A DNA stretch of 64,000 nucleotides, taken from Pedobacter cryoconitis (lineage in GTDB: Bacteria > Bacteroidota > Bacteroidia > Sphingobacteriales > Sphingobacteriaceae). This document shows, piece after piece, positions 47,299 through 56,138 of the stretch. The notes under the pieces were generated by a model. That model made no database searches, was not told the origin of the DNA, and saw nothing but the letters and a program-made list of their open reading frames with translations. Numbering within the stretch: position 1 is the stretch's first letter; every line of letters starts with the position of its first letter. Made by a program: the position numbers and the translations under genes. The DNA lies in contig NZ_JACHCC010000001.1 of NCBI RefSeq assembly GCF_014207135.1, positions 620,001 through 684,000 on the forward strand, in the 5' to 3' direction.

Positions 47299-47712
47299 TC
47301 AGAAAATCAGAATAATGGTTCCGCCAATAATCAATAGTACCGCGATTGCTGTTTTTAAAGTGATTGCCTCACCCAGAAATACTGCCGATAACAGAATCGC
47401 AATGGCTACACTTGCTTTGTCAACAGGGGCAACCTGTGAAACTTTTCCCATTTGCAGCGCCTTAAAATAAAAGATCCAGGAAAGGCCTGTGGCAAGACCT
47501 GATAACAGTAGGAAAGTCCAGTTCTGTTTGGTTAAACTAGCGATACCATGATGATCATTTCTGAAAAATACAATAGCCCAGGCTAGTAGTAAAATAACCA
47601 CTGTCCTGATTGCTGTGGCCAGGTTAGAGTCTATTCCTTTAATTCCTATTTTTGCCAGTATCGCCGTTAAGGCTGCAAAAAAAGCTGATAGTAAAGCATA
47701 TATCCACCACAT
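47299..47712 (-). CDS. EamA-family (DMT) half-size transporter
   Basis: A 137-residue, very hydrophobic protein with five helices and EamA features (YALLSAFFAALTAILAKIGI at the start, ALQMGKVSQVAPVDKASVAI, FLGEAITLKTAIAVLLII at the end). Full DMT transporters have two such units (~300 aa); single-unit members act as dimers, so this need not be a truncation. The substrate is unknown. The sterol-desaturase-like gene lies 30 bases upstream, so the two may share a transcript. Confidence 0.88.
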   Translation of the reverse strand: MWWIYALLSAFFAALTAILAKIGIKGIDSNLATAIRTVVILLLAWAIVFFRNDHHGIASLTKQNWTFLLLSGLATGLSWIFYFKALQMGKVSQVAPVDKASVAIAILLSAVFLGEAITLKTAIAVLLIIGGTIILIF

Positions 47713-47742
47713 AGGCCCCGGTTACTGGTTAACCTGAATTAG

Positions 47743-48558
47743 TTAAGCAGGTTTGTTTTTTTTGAAAAATGGAAATTTAATCAACTGAAAAAAGTTTGAC
47801 GGAGAGTGACCATGGTACACATCCAGTCCAAATTTTATATCTGTGGCTTCCATTTCTTTATAGGTGCCAAATAATCTATCCCAGATGCTGAAAACATCTC
47901 CATAATTACAATCTGTATAAGGTAGTTCAAAATGATGATGTACGTGATGAAGATTAGGAGTGATAAATAATAATCCACATACTTTATCTGTTTTTTTAGG
48001 AAGTCTGATATGTGTGTGGGCAATCAGATTGGCAAATGTCTGCACAGTTTGTCTGATGAGCAGTAAGCCAATAGAAGCACCAGCCATAAATACAAAGAGC
48101 ATCTGGAAACAAACTCTGACTAAAGTTTCACCCGGATGTTCCCTCACAGTAGTAGATACATCCATTTCTACGTCTGTATGATGAACCAGGTGGAATCTCC
48201 ATAAAGGAGCTACCTTATGCATGAATACATGGTATACATATTCAAAGAAATCCATCAGGAAGAAACCTATCACATATTTTACCCATATACTCTGAGAATT
48301 GGGAAGAAGATACAGAATTCCCCAATGATGGATACCAACCCACCCTGATATAAATATAACAACAAGTGTAAGTGCAAGTTGAATAGGTAAAGCAGTTAGG
48401 ATAAACATCAGGTTAACCCAGGTGTGCTGCCATTTTTTTTTCAGAGAATAAACTGCAACACTAAATTCGGCAAGCCATATAGAGACAATTACTATCAGGT
48501 ATAAAATAATTTGTATAAGAGTACCATGATCTTTTAGCATGGATGAAATCGTGCTCAT
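47743..48558 (-). CDS. Sterol-desaturase/fatty-acid-hydroxylase superfamily protein
   Basis: A 271-residue membrane diiron oxygenase. The histidine clusters are complete: HVFMHK and HLVHH (about 120-137), HTHIR and NLHHVHHHF (about 190-220). Four to five helices frame the cluster. Members hydroxylate or desaturate sterols, carotenoids or fatty-acyl chains; in Bacteroidota a carotenoid or lipid substrate is plausible. It is followed by the EamA-type gene and is divergent from the antiporter gene, with 246 bases between them showing no other gene. Confidence 0.9.
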   Translation of the reverse strand: MSTISSMLKDHGTLIQIILYLIVIVSIWLAEFSVAVYSLKKKWQHTWVNLMFILTALPIQLALTLVVIFISGWVGIHHWGILYLLPNSQSIWVKYVIGFFLMDFFEYVYHVFMHKVAPLWRFHLVHHTDVEMDVSTTVREHPGETLVRVCFQMLFVFMAGASIGLLLIRQTVQTFANLIAHTHIRLPKKTDKVCGLLFITPNLHHVHHHFELPYTDCNYGDVFSIWDRLFGTYKEMEATDIKFGLDVYHGHSPSNFFQLIKFPFFKKNKPA

Positions 48559-48804
48559 GAATAGTGTTTGTTAGAGATTTTTGTTTTGTTAATGTAAACA
48601 ATGATAAGAATTAATACTGTAGTAAAACTAAAGTATAAAAATGTTTTGTAAAATTTACATGAAATTGTAATTGTAATTAAAACAAGATTAAAAAAAATAA
48701 AAGGCTTTTACTCGTGTATGAAGGACGTTTTTGTGATTGCGGTGATTAATCTGTAATTTGTAACCACCTATTTCATCTATTTATTAAATTAGAATTCCCG
48801 GTTT

Positions 48805-50418
48805 ATGTTTCATGAGCAGTTCTTAATTGTACTTACTCTTCTTTTTGCAGTTTTTATCCTGATTATGCTGGGACAAAAGCTAAAGATCTCTTATCCAATA
48901 TTTTTAGTGCTGTCTGGATTGGCAATTAGTTTTATTCCAGGTATGCCACGGATCGAAATTGAACCAGAAATGATATTCCTTTTATTTCTGCCACCTCTTT
49001 TATATGAAGCAGCATGGTACACTTCCTGGAATGATTTCTGGAAATGGCGGCGGCCAATTGGGATGCTGGCCTTTGGTCTGGTATTTCTGACTTCAACTAT
49101 TGTTGCTTTTGTCTCTACTGCAATGATCCCTGGTTTTACACTGGCCCTGGGATTTTTATTGGGCGGTGTAATTTCTCCTCCCGATGCTGTTGCAGCAGGT
49201 TCAGTATTGAAAAATGTAAAAATACCTAAAAGGCTGATTGCGGTGCTGGAAGGGGAAAGTCTGATTAATGATGCATCCAGTCTGATTGTGTTTCGTTTTG
49301 CCCTGGCAGCGGTATTGTCAGGATATTTTTCGATGGGGCAAGCGGTAGGTTCCTTTTTTCTGGTTGCGGGTATGGGGATTGTTGTTGGTCTTGCAATTGC
49401 ACATGTAATGTACGTGGTACATCGTTTTCTACCGACCACGCCAAGCATTGATGCCGCGCTAACTTTAATGACCCCATATATTATGTACATAGCTGCTGAA
49501 CAATTCCATTTTTCGGGAGTCATGGCAGTTGTAAGCGGGGGATTATTTCTTTCTTATCGTTCACATGAATTATTTACTACCGGGAATTCGCGTTTGCAGG
49601 CCATCAGTGTATGGGCAACTGTCGTTTTTATACTGAATGGACTGGTTTTTATCCTTATTGGGCTGGAACTACCTGTAATCATGTCGGATATGGGTGGGTA
49701 TTCAATTGCTGAAGCAATCCAATATGGTCTGGTGATTAGCCTGATCTCTATCTTAATCAGAATTTTATATGTTCTTCCGATTGCCTATGTCCCTAAATGG
49801 CTGGGCAATACGAAAAGAATGGACCCGAAAAATCCATTATGGAAGGGGCCCCTGATTGTGGGCTGGGCTGGAATGAGAGGAGTCGTTTCACTGGCTTCTG
49901 CACTCTCTATTCCATTATTGCTGACCAATGGACGGGTTTTTCCTCACCGCAGTCTGATTTTGTTTATCACCTTTGTGGTTATCCTGGTGACTTTAGTCTT
50001 TCAGGGATTGACACTCCCTTTGCTGATTAAATGGATTAAAATTAAAGATACGGGTGATTTCCTGCCAGATGAAGAACAGGAGGCGGGAATTCAACTCCGG
50101 TTAATGAATGTAGCTGTTAAAATAATAGACGAAAAATATACAGCCGAAGCAAGGGATAATGAACTGGTAGGTTTTCTTAAAGATCAGCTGAGTAATGATA
50201 TTTCGATTATGGGTCAGCGTCTGGAATCCCTGGAATGTGATGATCTGAAAAGATCAGAGGTGGAAAAATATAACAGTATTTTACTTGATATTTATGCTGT
50301 ACAACGTCAGGAACTGCATATCATAAGGGGGGAAAAGTTTTACAGTGATGAAGAAATCCGTAAACAGGAGAGCCAGCTGGATCTGGATGAGACAAAAATA
50401 TTAAAAGCCGGACATTAA
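48805..50418 (+). CDS. Na+/H+ antiporter (CPA1, NhaP/NhaK-like)
   Basis: A 537-residue antiporter with about 12 membrane helices. The CPA1 signatures are GGVISPPDAVAAGSVLKNVKI (transport-site Asp), EGESLINDASSLIVF and GWAGMRGVVSLASALSIP. The C-terminal ~120 residues are cytoplasmic, charged and helical, as in regulatory tails. It exports Na+ (or K+) for H+ to hold pH and ion balance, which fits the nearby K+ system though the genes are not linked. It stands alone. Confidence 0.93.
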   Translation: MFHEQFLIVLTLLFAVFILIMLGQKLKISYPIFLVLSGLAISFIPGMPRIEIEPEMIFLLFLPPLLYEAAWYTSWNDFWKWRRPIGMLAFGLVFLTSTIVAFVSTAMIPGFTLALGFLLGGVISPPDAVAAGSVLKNVKIPKRLIAVLEGESLINDASSLIVFRFALAAVLSGYFSMGQAVGSFFLVAGMGIVVGLAIAHVMYVVHRFLPTTPSIDAALTLMTPYIMYIAAEQFHFSGVMAVVSGGLFLSYRSHELFTTGNSRLQAISVWATVVFILNGLVFILIGLELPVIMSDMGGYSIAEAIQYGLVISLISILIRILYVLPIAYVPKWLGNTKRMDPKNPLWKGPLIVGWAGMRGVVSLASALSIPLLLTNGRVFPHRSLILFITFVVILVTLVFQGLTLPLLIKWIKIKDTGDFLPDEEQEAGIQLRLMNVAVKIIDEKYTAEARDNELVGFLKDQLSNDISIMGQRLESLECDDLKRSEVEKYNSILLDIYAVQRQELHIIRGEKFYSDEEIRKQESQLDLDETKILKAGH

Positions 50419-50463
50419 TATGGATAGCTTGTACGGATGCGCACACCTGACTGTTCATTATCG

Positions 50464-50481
50464 TGCACATTTAAATGTGCA
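50464..50481. repeat. Perfect 18-bp palindrome after the antiporter gene
   Basis: TGCACATTTAAATGTGCA reads the same on both strands. CCTTTTTT follows 4 bases later, so it could form a weak terminator for the antiporter gene, or an operator for the ABC permease gene that starts 79 bases downstream. Confidence 0.55.
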
Positions 50482-50560
50482 TTGCCTTTTTTAAACATTT
50501 AAACGTGTTTTGGAAGGATGGCACCAGGATTGGCTATAGTAGGAAAAACCAGACAATATT

Positions 50561-52936
50561 ATGTTTCAACATCATCTTTTACTGATCTTCAGAAATTTTA
50601 AAAGGTATAAAAGTTCTTTCTTTATCAACCTGGTTGGTCTTTCAGCGGGTTTAACCTGTGCTTTGCTCATTTATTTATGGGTAAATGATGAGATTCATAT
50701 CGACCAGTTTCATACCAGGAGCAATCAGTTATATCAGGTGCTTGAAAATGAACGTACAGAAACCGGAATAAATACGACTGATGGAACGGCAGGAATCCTG
50801 GCCGAGGCATTGGTGAAAGAGATGCCGGAGGTTGAACAGGCTGTGATAGCTTCTCCTACGTATTGGATTGCGAAGAGCAAACTATCTGTCCGGAATAGTA
50901 CAGGGATTAATGGTGCCGGAATATTTGCCGGTAAAGATTTTTTTAAAGTATTTTCCTATCCGCTAAGTTCTGGTAATATCAACCAGGTATTAAACAGTAA
51001 AAATTCTATTGTCATTTCGGAGGCGATGGCTATGAAATTATTTCATAGTACTGATGTTCTGGGAAAAGAGGTGGTCTGGGAAAATTCAGATATGAGTAAA
51101 GAAAATCACGCACTGGTTTCGGGGGTATTTAAAAATATACCAGGCAGTTCTTCTGCGCAATTTGACTTTATAGCTTCTATTGCAATGTTAATGGATCCAG
51201 GATCTCCTTTTTTAAAATGGGAGAATCATGGGCCAAATACTTTTATCGTTCTAAAAAAAGGAGCAGATCTGGAAGTGCTGAAGGCAAAAATGAAAGGGTT
51301 CATGAAATCAAAAGGTCAGAATACCCGCGAACTGCTGATCAGACCATATGCTGATGGTTATCTATATGATAAGTATGAGAATGGGAAACAGACTGGCGGC
51401 AGGATCGAATATGTCAGATTGTTTTCGCTGATAGCTATATTTATCTTAATTATCGCCTGTGTAAATTTCATGAACCTGGCTACCGCAAGAGCATCTGTAA
51501 GAATGAAGGAAGTTGGTATCAAGAAAGTAATGGGAGCCAGCCGTGGGTCACTGATCCTTCAGTATATAGGTGAGTCTATGTTGTTATCTTTTTTGTCTTT
51601 ATTTATCTCTTTGCTTTTTGTCGAACTCCTGCTTCCCCAGTTTAATGAAATAACCGGTAAACATTTAGTGCTGCATTTTGACTGGAAACTGGTGTTAACC
51701 TTGTTTGGTATCTCTTTTTTTACCGGACTGATTTCTGGAAGTTATCCCGCACTTTATCTGTCCGGGTTTAATCCTGCTGCAGCATTGAAGGGTAAACTGA
51801 GCCATTCGACAGGAGAATTATGGACACGTAAGGGACTGGTTGTATTTCAGTTTGCCCTTTCGGTTATTCTGATTGTCTCGGTACTAGTGGTTTATAAGCA
51901 GATTGAGTTTGTTCAGCATAAAAATATCGGCTATCATAAAGATAATGTACTCTATATTGAAACAGAAGGAAAGCTGAAAATCAATGGAAATCCATTTATT
52001 GCAGAAGTCAGAAATATTCCAGGTGTACTAAATGCCTCCAGCATGAACAAGCGCTTTATTGGTGACCTGAAATCAACCATAGGAGATTTCAGCTGGGAGG
52101 GAAGAAATCCTAAACAAGTGATTAACTTTCAGTTTGCGGGGATCAATAGTGGTCTGATTGAGACAATGGGCATGGAGATGGTTCAGGGGCGTGCTTTTTC
52201 GAGTAAATACGGTGCCGATAGTACCAAGGTTATTTTTAATGAAGCTGCTATAAAAATTATGGGATTAAAGAACCCTGTAGGAAAGATATTTACTTTATGG
52301 GGTAAACAGCTTCAAATTATAGGAGTGGTCAGGAATGTGCATTTTGAATCTATGCATGAAGTCGTGAAACCTATGTTTTTCCAGTATGATGCACAAAATA
52401 CGAACAGGATAATGATTAAGCTGAAAGCGGGTAAGGAAAGAGAAGCTATTGCGGGGATTCAGCAGATTTATAAAGATTTTAATGGGGGTGAAGCTTTACA
52501 GTACCGGTTTTTAGATGAGGATTTTCAGGAACAATACGTTTCAGAAAACAGGGTTTCTCTGTTATCCAGGTATTTTGCCGGACTCGCTGTGATTATATCT
52601 TGTCTGGGATTATTTGGCCTGGCTTCCTTTACAGCAGAACGCAAACTCAAGGAAATTGGGATTAGAAAAGTACTGGGAGCAAACGAGTGGGAAATTATTT
52701 ACAGCTTGTCCAAAGATTTTATTCAGCCAGTACTGATTGCAATTCTGATTGCTCTTCCACTGAGTTATATCATAGCAGGACAATGGCTGGACACCTTTGC
52801 TTACAGAATAGATCTGCAATTGTGGTATTTTGCGGGTGCAGGGTTTCTGGCATTGCTGATTTCATGGATTACAGTCAGTATGCAGGCCATCAAAGCCGGA
52901 TTTAAAAATCCTATAAGCTGTCTTAGAGAAGAATAA
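50561..52936 (+). CDS. MacB/FtsX-type ABC transporter permease
   Basis: A 791-residue inner-membrane permease with the Bacteroidota arrangement: an N-terminal helix (about 22-42), a MacB-like periplasmic core domain, three FtsX helices (about 283-400), then a repeat of core and FtsX (MKEVGIKKVMGASRGSLILQY in the first half and LKEIGIRKVLGANEWEIIYS in the second). These are mechanotransmission or antibiotic-peptide export permeases. The ATP-binding subunit is not encoded here, so it must act with one from elsewhere. Confidence 0.92.
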   Translation: MFQHHLLLIFRNFKRYKSSFFINLVGLSAGLTCALLIYLWVNDEIHIDQFHTRSNQLYQVLENERTETGINTTDGTAGILAEALVKEMPEVEQAVIASPTYWIAKSKLSVRNSTGINGAGIFAGKDFFKVFSYPLSSGNINQVLNSKNSIVISEAMAMKLFHSTDVLGKEVVWENSDMSKENHALVSGVFKNIPGSSSAQFDFIASIAMLMDPGSPFLKWENHGPNTFIVLKKGADLEVLKAKMKGFMKSKGQNTRELLIRPYADGYLYDKYENGKQTGGRIEYVRLFSLIAIFILIIACVNFMNLATARASVRMKEVGIKKVMGASRGSLILQYIGESMLLSFLSLFISLLFVELLLPQFNEITGKHLVLHFDWKLVLTLFGISFFTGLISGSYPALYLSGFNPAAALKGKLSHSTGELWTRKGLVVFQFALSVILIVSVLVVYKQIEFVQHKNIGYHKDNVLYIETEGKLKINGNPFIAEVRNIPGVLNASSMNKRFIGDLKSTIGDFSWEGRNPKQVINFQFAGINSGLIETMGMEMVQGRAFSSKYGADSTKVIFNEAAIKIMGLKNPVGKIFTLWGKQLQIIGVVRNVHFESMHEVVKPMFFQYDAQNTNRIMIKLKAGKEREAIAGIQQIYKDFNGGEALQYRFLDEDFQEQYVSENRVSLLSRYFAGLAVIISCLGLFGLASFTAERKLKEIGIRKVLGANEWEIIYSLSKDFIQPVLIAILIALPLSYIIAGQWLDTFAYRIDLQLWYFAGAGFLALLISWITVSMQAIKAGFKNPISCLREE

Positions 52937-53006
52937 TACAGAAAAGACTTTGTAGTTTTTGTGAAGTCCAGGATACTTGTTTTTCAGAAGATTTGACGGA
53001 TGTTCC

Positions 53007-54410
53007 TCATTCATCAAATATCTTATTTGTTTTCCATTTGAATAGGCAAGGGGTGTAATTTATGATTCCAATAATTTCTTTTTTTGCTTCATCAAAAAAC
53101 AGATAGTCAACTGACCCACTATTAAATTCACTTTGTTCAAGTGCCAATATCGCTTTGTTGGTATTCAAATCCCAAACAATAAGCCTGTTCATTTCTGTAT
53201 TGGGGTTTTCAATTCTATTGGCAGTTATTATATAATGTTTGTATTGGTATATTTTATGCACAACTCCAATTCCATGAACGTACAACTGTTCCAAACAACC
53301 ATTTTTTGAAACAATTTGGGCACCTGTAAATCTTGCAGAATTTTCAGTACTGCTGGTACCTATGAATCCTTCACCGCCATCCATAGCTGTAGGTTTCATG
53401 GTCTTTGGGGTTAAGTAAAAATAAAAACCGCGTAACTCCGAAGTAGAATTCAATAGTGGCACTGGATAGGGCAATCCAAAATTCATCTCTACATTCGAAT
53501 ACGGGACATTCTTTAAGCAATTATTTTTATTTGTTATCTTTAAGCTGTCACTTGAAATAACGGAGTACGGATTGGCTTTATAGATTCTATAAATTTTATC
53601 AACGTCCTTCGTACTTGTTGGTTCCAGATATATCTTTTTTTGCAATAATTTTTTTAAGTCTGGTAGAATAAAATGTACTGATTTATATTTGAGGCTTTGT
53701 CCCGGTTTCCCCATTATGCTGCAAACAAGTTCAAAATCGGTTTGTCCATCGTTGGTAAAAGTTAGGTGAAAATCATAAGCTTCCATAGAAAATGGAATAA
53801 TTCCTTTCCCCCGGTCATAATAATCTGGATCATTCGTGACTTTATTTCCAATATCTTGAAAAACAGTTGAGTTTGAAACTAAATCTTTGAAATCGTAGCA
53901 TTTTTTATGAACAATATCGTACAATTTTAAATTATATCCATCAGAAACTTCTGTCGAAAAATCTTCCAAAAACCACATGTATTCATCATTGGGTGCTATG
54001 TATGATTTTCTGACAATCTTTTGATATGGAACTGTTTCGTTTCCTCCAATAGGTTTTAGATAGACAAAGGAAGACTTAGCCTCTTCCCCCCAATTATCTG
54101 AAACAATGAATATGGTACCATCATTCAATCTTGCTGCGTTTGTTATTTCGTTGCAATTCTTGATATTAAAAGATGACAGTTTATCCGAAATTTCAATAGG
54201 CTTTATGGTATTGATGTTATGAGGAACAAACTTGAAATATGTTTCAAGTTTGGAAAAATTTTCGGGCAGGTTTACCTGCTCAAAAAGACTAATCGCTTTT
54301 GTAGAATCGATCGTGTCTTTTGGGCTATCATCAAAATTGTGTGTCGTATGCACTCTGTGCGTACAACCAAGGCAAACTGTTAAGAAAAACAAGCTTATAT
54401 ATTTTTTCAT
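53007..54410 (-). CDS. Lipoprotein of unknown function flanking the T6SS cluster
   Basis: A 467-residue lipoprotein (lipobox ending at Cys16 in FLTVCLGC). I do not recognise the family. The body is rich in beta strands with repeated aromatic-Asp patterns (AARLNDGTIFIVSDNWG; YYDRGKGIIPFSMEAYDFHL; VHKIYQYKHYIITANRIENP; VWDLNTNKAILALEQSE), which would fit a propeller-like or receptor-like fold. It is AT-rich compared with neighbours. Its leader carries a 25-base sequence also found before tssF. Possibly an accessory or immunity factor for the secretion cluster, but that is a guess. Confidence 0.6.
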   Translation of the reverse strand: MKKYISLFFLTVCLGCTHRVHTTHNFDDSPKDTIDSTKAISLFEQVNLPENFSKLETYFKFVPHNINTIKPIEISDKLSSFNIKNCNEITNAARLNDGTIFIVSDNWGEEAKSSFVYLKPIGGNETVPYQKIVRKSYIAPNDEYMWFLEDFSTEVSDGYNLKLYDIVHKKCYDFKDLVSNSTVFQDIGNKVTNDPDYYDRGKGIIPFSMEAYDFHLTFTNDGQTDFELVCSIMGKPGQSLKYKSVHFILPDLKKLLQKKIYLEPTSTKDVDKIYRIYKANPYSVISSDSLKITNKNNCLKNVPYSNVEMNFGLPYPVPLLNSTSELRGFYFYLTPKTMKPTAMDGGEGFIGTSSTENSARFTGAQIVSKNGCLEQLYVHGIGVVHKIYQYKHYIITANRIENPNTEMNRLIVWDLNTNKAILALEQSEFNSGSVDYLFFDEAKKEIIGIINYTPCLFKWKTNKIFDE

Positions 54411-54427
54411 TGGAGTATATGTTGTTT

Positions 54428-54452
54428 TTTATTGGTGATGAAGCTATCATAA
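54428..54452. repeat. Shared leader element, copy 1
   Basis: TTTATTGGTGATGAAGCTAT (then CATAA) differs at three of 25 positions from 59951-59975. It lies 17 bases upstream of the start codon of the leftward lipoprotein gene. Similarity weakly continues outward (TCCAT and TGTTTGTA blocks in both copies). Confidence 0.6.
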
Positions 54453-54527
54453 GCATATCCATTGTTGTTTGTAAACGGTATGCTTATGATGGTTTCACCC
54501 AAATAAAGCATTTTAAAGAATGGTGAA

Positions 54528-54806
54528 CTATCCTCTAATGGACATTCTAATGATAAGAGAAGGCGCTGGTGTACAAAAGAACAGTAAAATAAGTGATGAC
54601 AATAAAGTTCCTTTACGAAACCAATTTCTCCTTTCTATAATAGCCCATATTATTATAGCAAATAAAGCTATTATCCAGGCGACAACCATACAAAGGCCTA
54701 AAGAATAACTTTCGGGGTAGCTGGTTAAACTTAATATTATCTCCCAAAAAGTGTTTATTCACGTATAAAATATAGCTACCCTTAATAGTATTGGATTCCA
54801 AACCAT
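54528..54806 (-). pseudogene. Small membrane-protein frame interrupted by an in-frame TGA
   Basis: Read leftwards from ATG 54804-54806, the frame gives MVWNPILLRVAIFYT, a TGA at 54759-54761, then INTFWEIILSLTSYPESYSL, a membrane helix (CMVVAWIIALFAIIIWAII), a basic loop (ERRNWFRKG) and a second helix (LLSSLILLFFCTPAPSLII), ending at TAG 54528. The hydrophobic pattern and basic loop read as one protein of about 92 residues broken at codon 16. No homologue is recognised. It could also be a sequencing error. The other 280 bases of 54411-54970 hold only the leader element and the hairpin at 54925. Confidence 0.45.
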
Positions 54807-54924
54807 TTTAAAGAAAATCATATAATTGTTTTTTGTTGAATTTTAATCAGAATCACAATTTCGGGCGAGATCATGTCAGGATTTAATTTTCGACATGCTG
54901 CCATTTGCCGAATGGCATAAATGT

Positions 54925-54964
54925 ATAGAGGACAGATAGGAAATATTTCCTATCTGTCCTCTAT
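54925..54964. terminator. Perfect 40-bp palindrome after tssK
   Basis: Bases 54925-54944 and 54945-54964 are exact reverse complements with no spacer, giving a 20-bp dyad (practical loop about 4 bases at the centre). It starts 7 bases beyond the tssK stop and most likely terminates the leftward tssN-tssK transcript. Confidence 0.8.
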
Positions 54965-54970
54965 TATAAT

Positions 54971-56128
54971 CTAATCGAGTAAAGTCCAGGTTCTTTTTGT
55001 TTGTACCTGCTGTACCATTTGCTGTTCAGCAACCACAATATTTTCTTTACGCTGACCAATGTATTCCAGCATGCTTAATTTATTCCAGAGTGCTACCATT
55101 ACTTTTAAAAACTCTTCGACAGTAGACATAGAAGCCTGTATATTCTGATGATCATAGATCATTTCAATATTACGGGCTAAAAGCTCTTCAAAATTACCCG
55201 GGGTTACATCACGCCATTCATAAAAATACTTCAGCATCTCTTCCCTTTCTTTGGGTTCGATCAGTTTAATACCTGTGAAAAATACATGCGCCAGATTAGA
55301 GCAGTAACCTACGATATGTACAGGTGATTGCTGATAGCCCAGGTTTCTGTAACTGAAAAATATCTGGGCAATATAATCCAAAAGTTTTTCGGAAAGTAAA
55401 CGGATATTTTTCCCCAGGGGAGTGATAGAATCTCTCGCCGAAGTTTTATCAATGATTTTAAAGGCAGCCAGTTGCAGATCGTTAATTAATGAACTGAATA
55501 ATTCATAATACCGGATCAGTGCAGGATGGCTGATAACCGAGCTGCTAGGCGGAATATAACTGGTGTTAATCGAGATCCTGCCATTATCCAGAACAAATTG
55601 TCCGATAGTCAGGTGATAATTATCTGATGAATTTGGTGTTATCTCAGAAGCAGGCAGGATAGAAATACTGTATTTTTTCGAAATATCAGGATAGCGGGGT
55701 GGATTGTCCCTTGGATCAGGGTTCCCGGAAGGAACCCTTTCAAAAGGATTAACCAGTAGCAGGATATTGTAAATTGTAACTTTTGAATAATCAGTGTTCT
55801 CATTACTGAAAAACTGACTGTGTGAAACCTGGTTATCATAGTTCGAAGTCTGAGGGATATCAATCCTGCACCCTTCGGCTGTAATTGCATTACAATGTCT
55901 CACCTTAATTTCAATATGATTGGTTGCCTTTTCAGTGATTTCAATATCATGTGATACACGTTCACCCGAAAAAGGGGGAAGAAGGCCATAATTGAAATTA
56001 CTGATAAATACTGAACTGGCATCCCTTACAAAGTCCTGGTTGAACTGATCGGTAGCAACAAAATGGTTGCTCGATAGTTTCATCCCATCTACCCAGTTAA
56101 CAGGTTTATATTTTAATGGTGAAATCAT
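54971..56128 (-). CDS. tssK: T6SS baseplate protein TssK (Bacteroidota subtype)
   Basis: A 385-residue protein that in the T6SS links baseplate wedges to the membrane complex. The opening YKPVNWVDGMKLSSNHFVATDQF is the TssK N-terminal shoulder pattern (VNWxxGMxLxPxHF), followed by a strand-rich domain and a helical C-terminal half. It is shorter than proteobacterial TssK (~445 aa), as expected in subtype iii. It lies 10 bases after tssN on the same strand. Confidence 0.85.
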   Translation of the reverse strand: MISPLKYKPVNWVDGMKLSSNHFVATDQFNQDFVRDASSVFISNFNYGLLPPFSGERVSHDIEITEKATNHIEIKVRHCNAITAEGCRIDIPQTSNYDNQVSHSQFFSNENTDYSKVTIYNILLLVNPFERVPSGNPDPRDNPPRYPDISKKYSISILPASEITPNSSDNYHLTIGQFVLDNGRISINTSYIPPSSSVISHPALIRYYELFSSLINDLQLAAFKIIDKTSARDSITPLGKNIRLLSEKLLDYIAQIFFSYRNLGYQQSPVHIVGYCSNLAHVFFTGIKLIEPKEREEMLKYFYEWRDVTPGNFEELLARNIEMIYDHQNIQASMSTVEEFLKVMVALWNKLSMLEYIGQRKENIVVAEQQMVQQVQTKRTWTLLD

Positions 56129-56138
56129 AATATATTAA

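Noticed and set aside
47299..47712. EamA gene as a truncated pseudogene
   Set aside because: Single-domain EamA proteins of about 140 residues are a normal form, and this one has a clean start, stop and complete helices.
48891..49523. A 210-codon frame on the minus strand inside the antiporter gene
   Set aside because: It is fully antisense to a well-conserved CPA1 antiporter with intact signatures, and its translation shows no fold or membrane pattern.
54759..54761. In-frame TGA as a selenocysteine codon
   Set aside because: No SECIS-like hairpin follows, and the protein pattern around it has no redox motif; a mutation or base error is simpler.
54520..54801. Two short frames (62 codons each, one per strand) in the gap beside the T6SS
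   Set aside because: Neither has a hydrophobic or domain pattern. The minus-strand frame in another phase (54528-54806) reads as a membrane protein and explains the region better.
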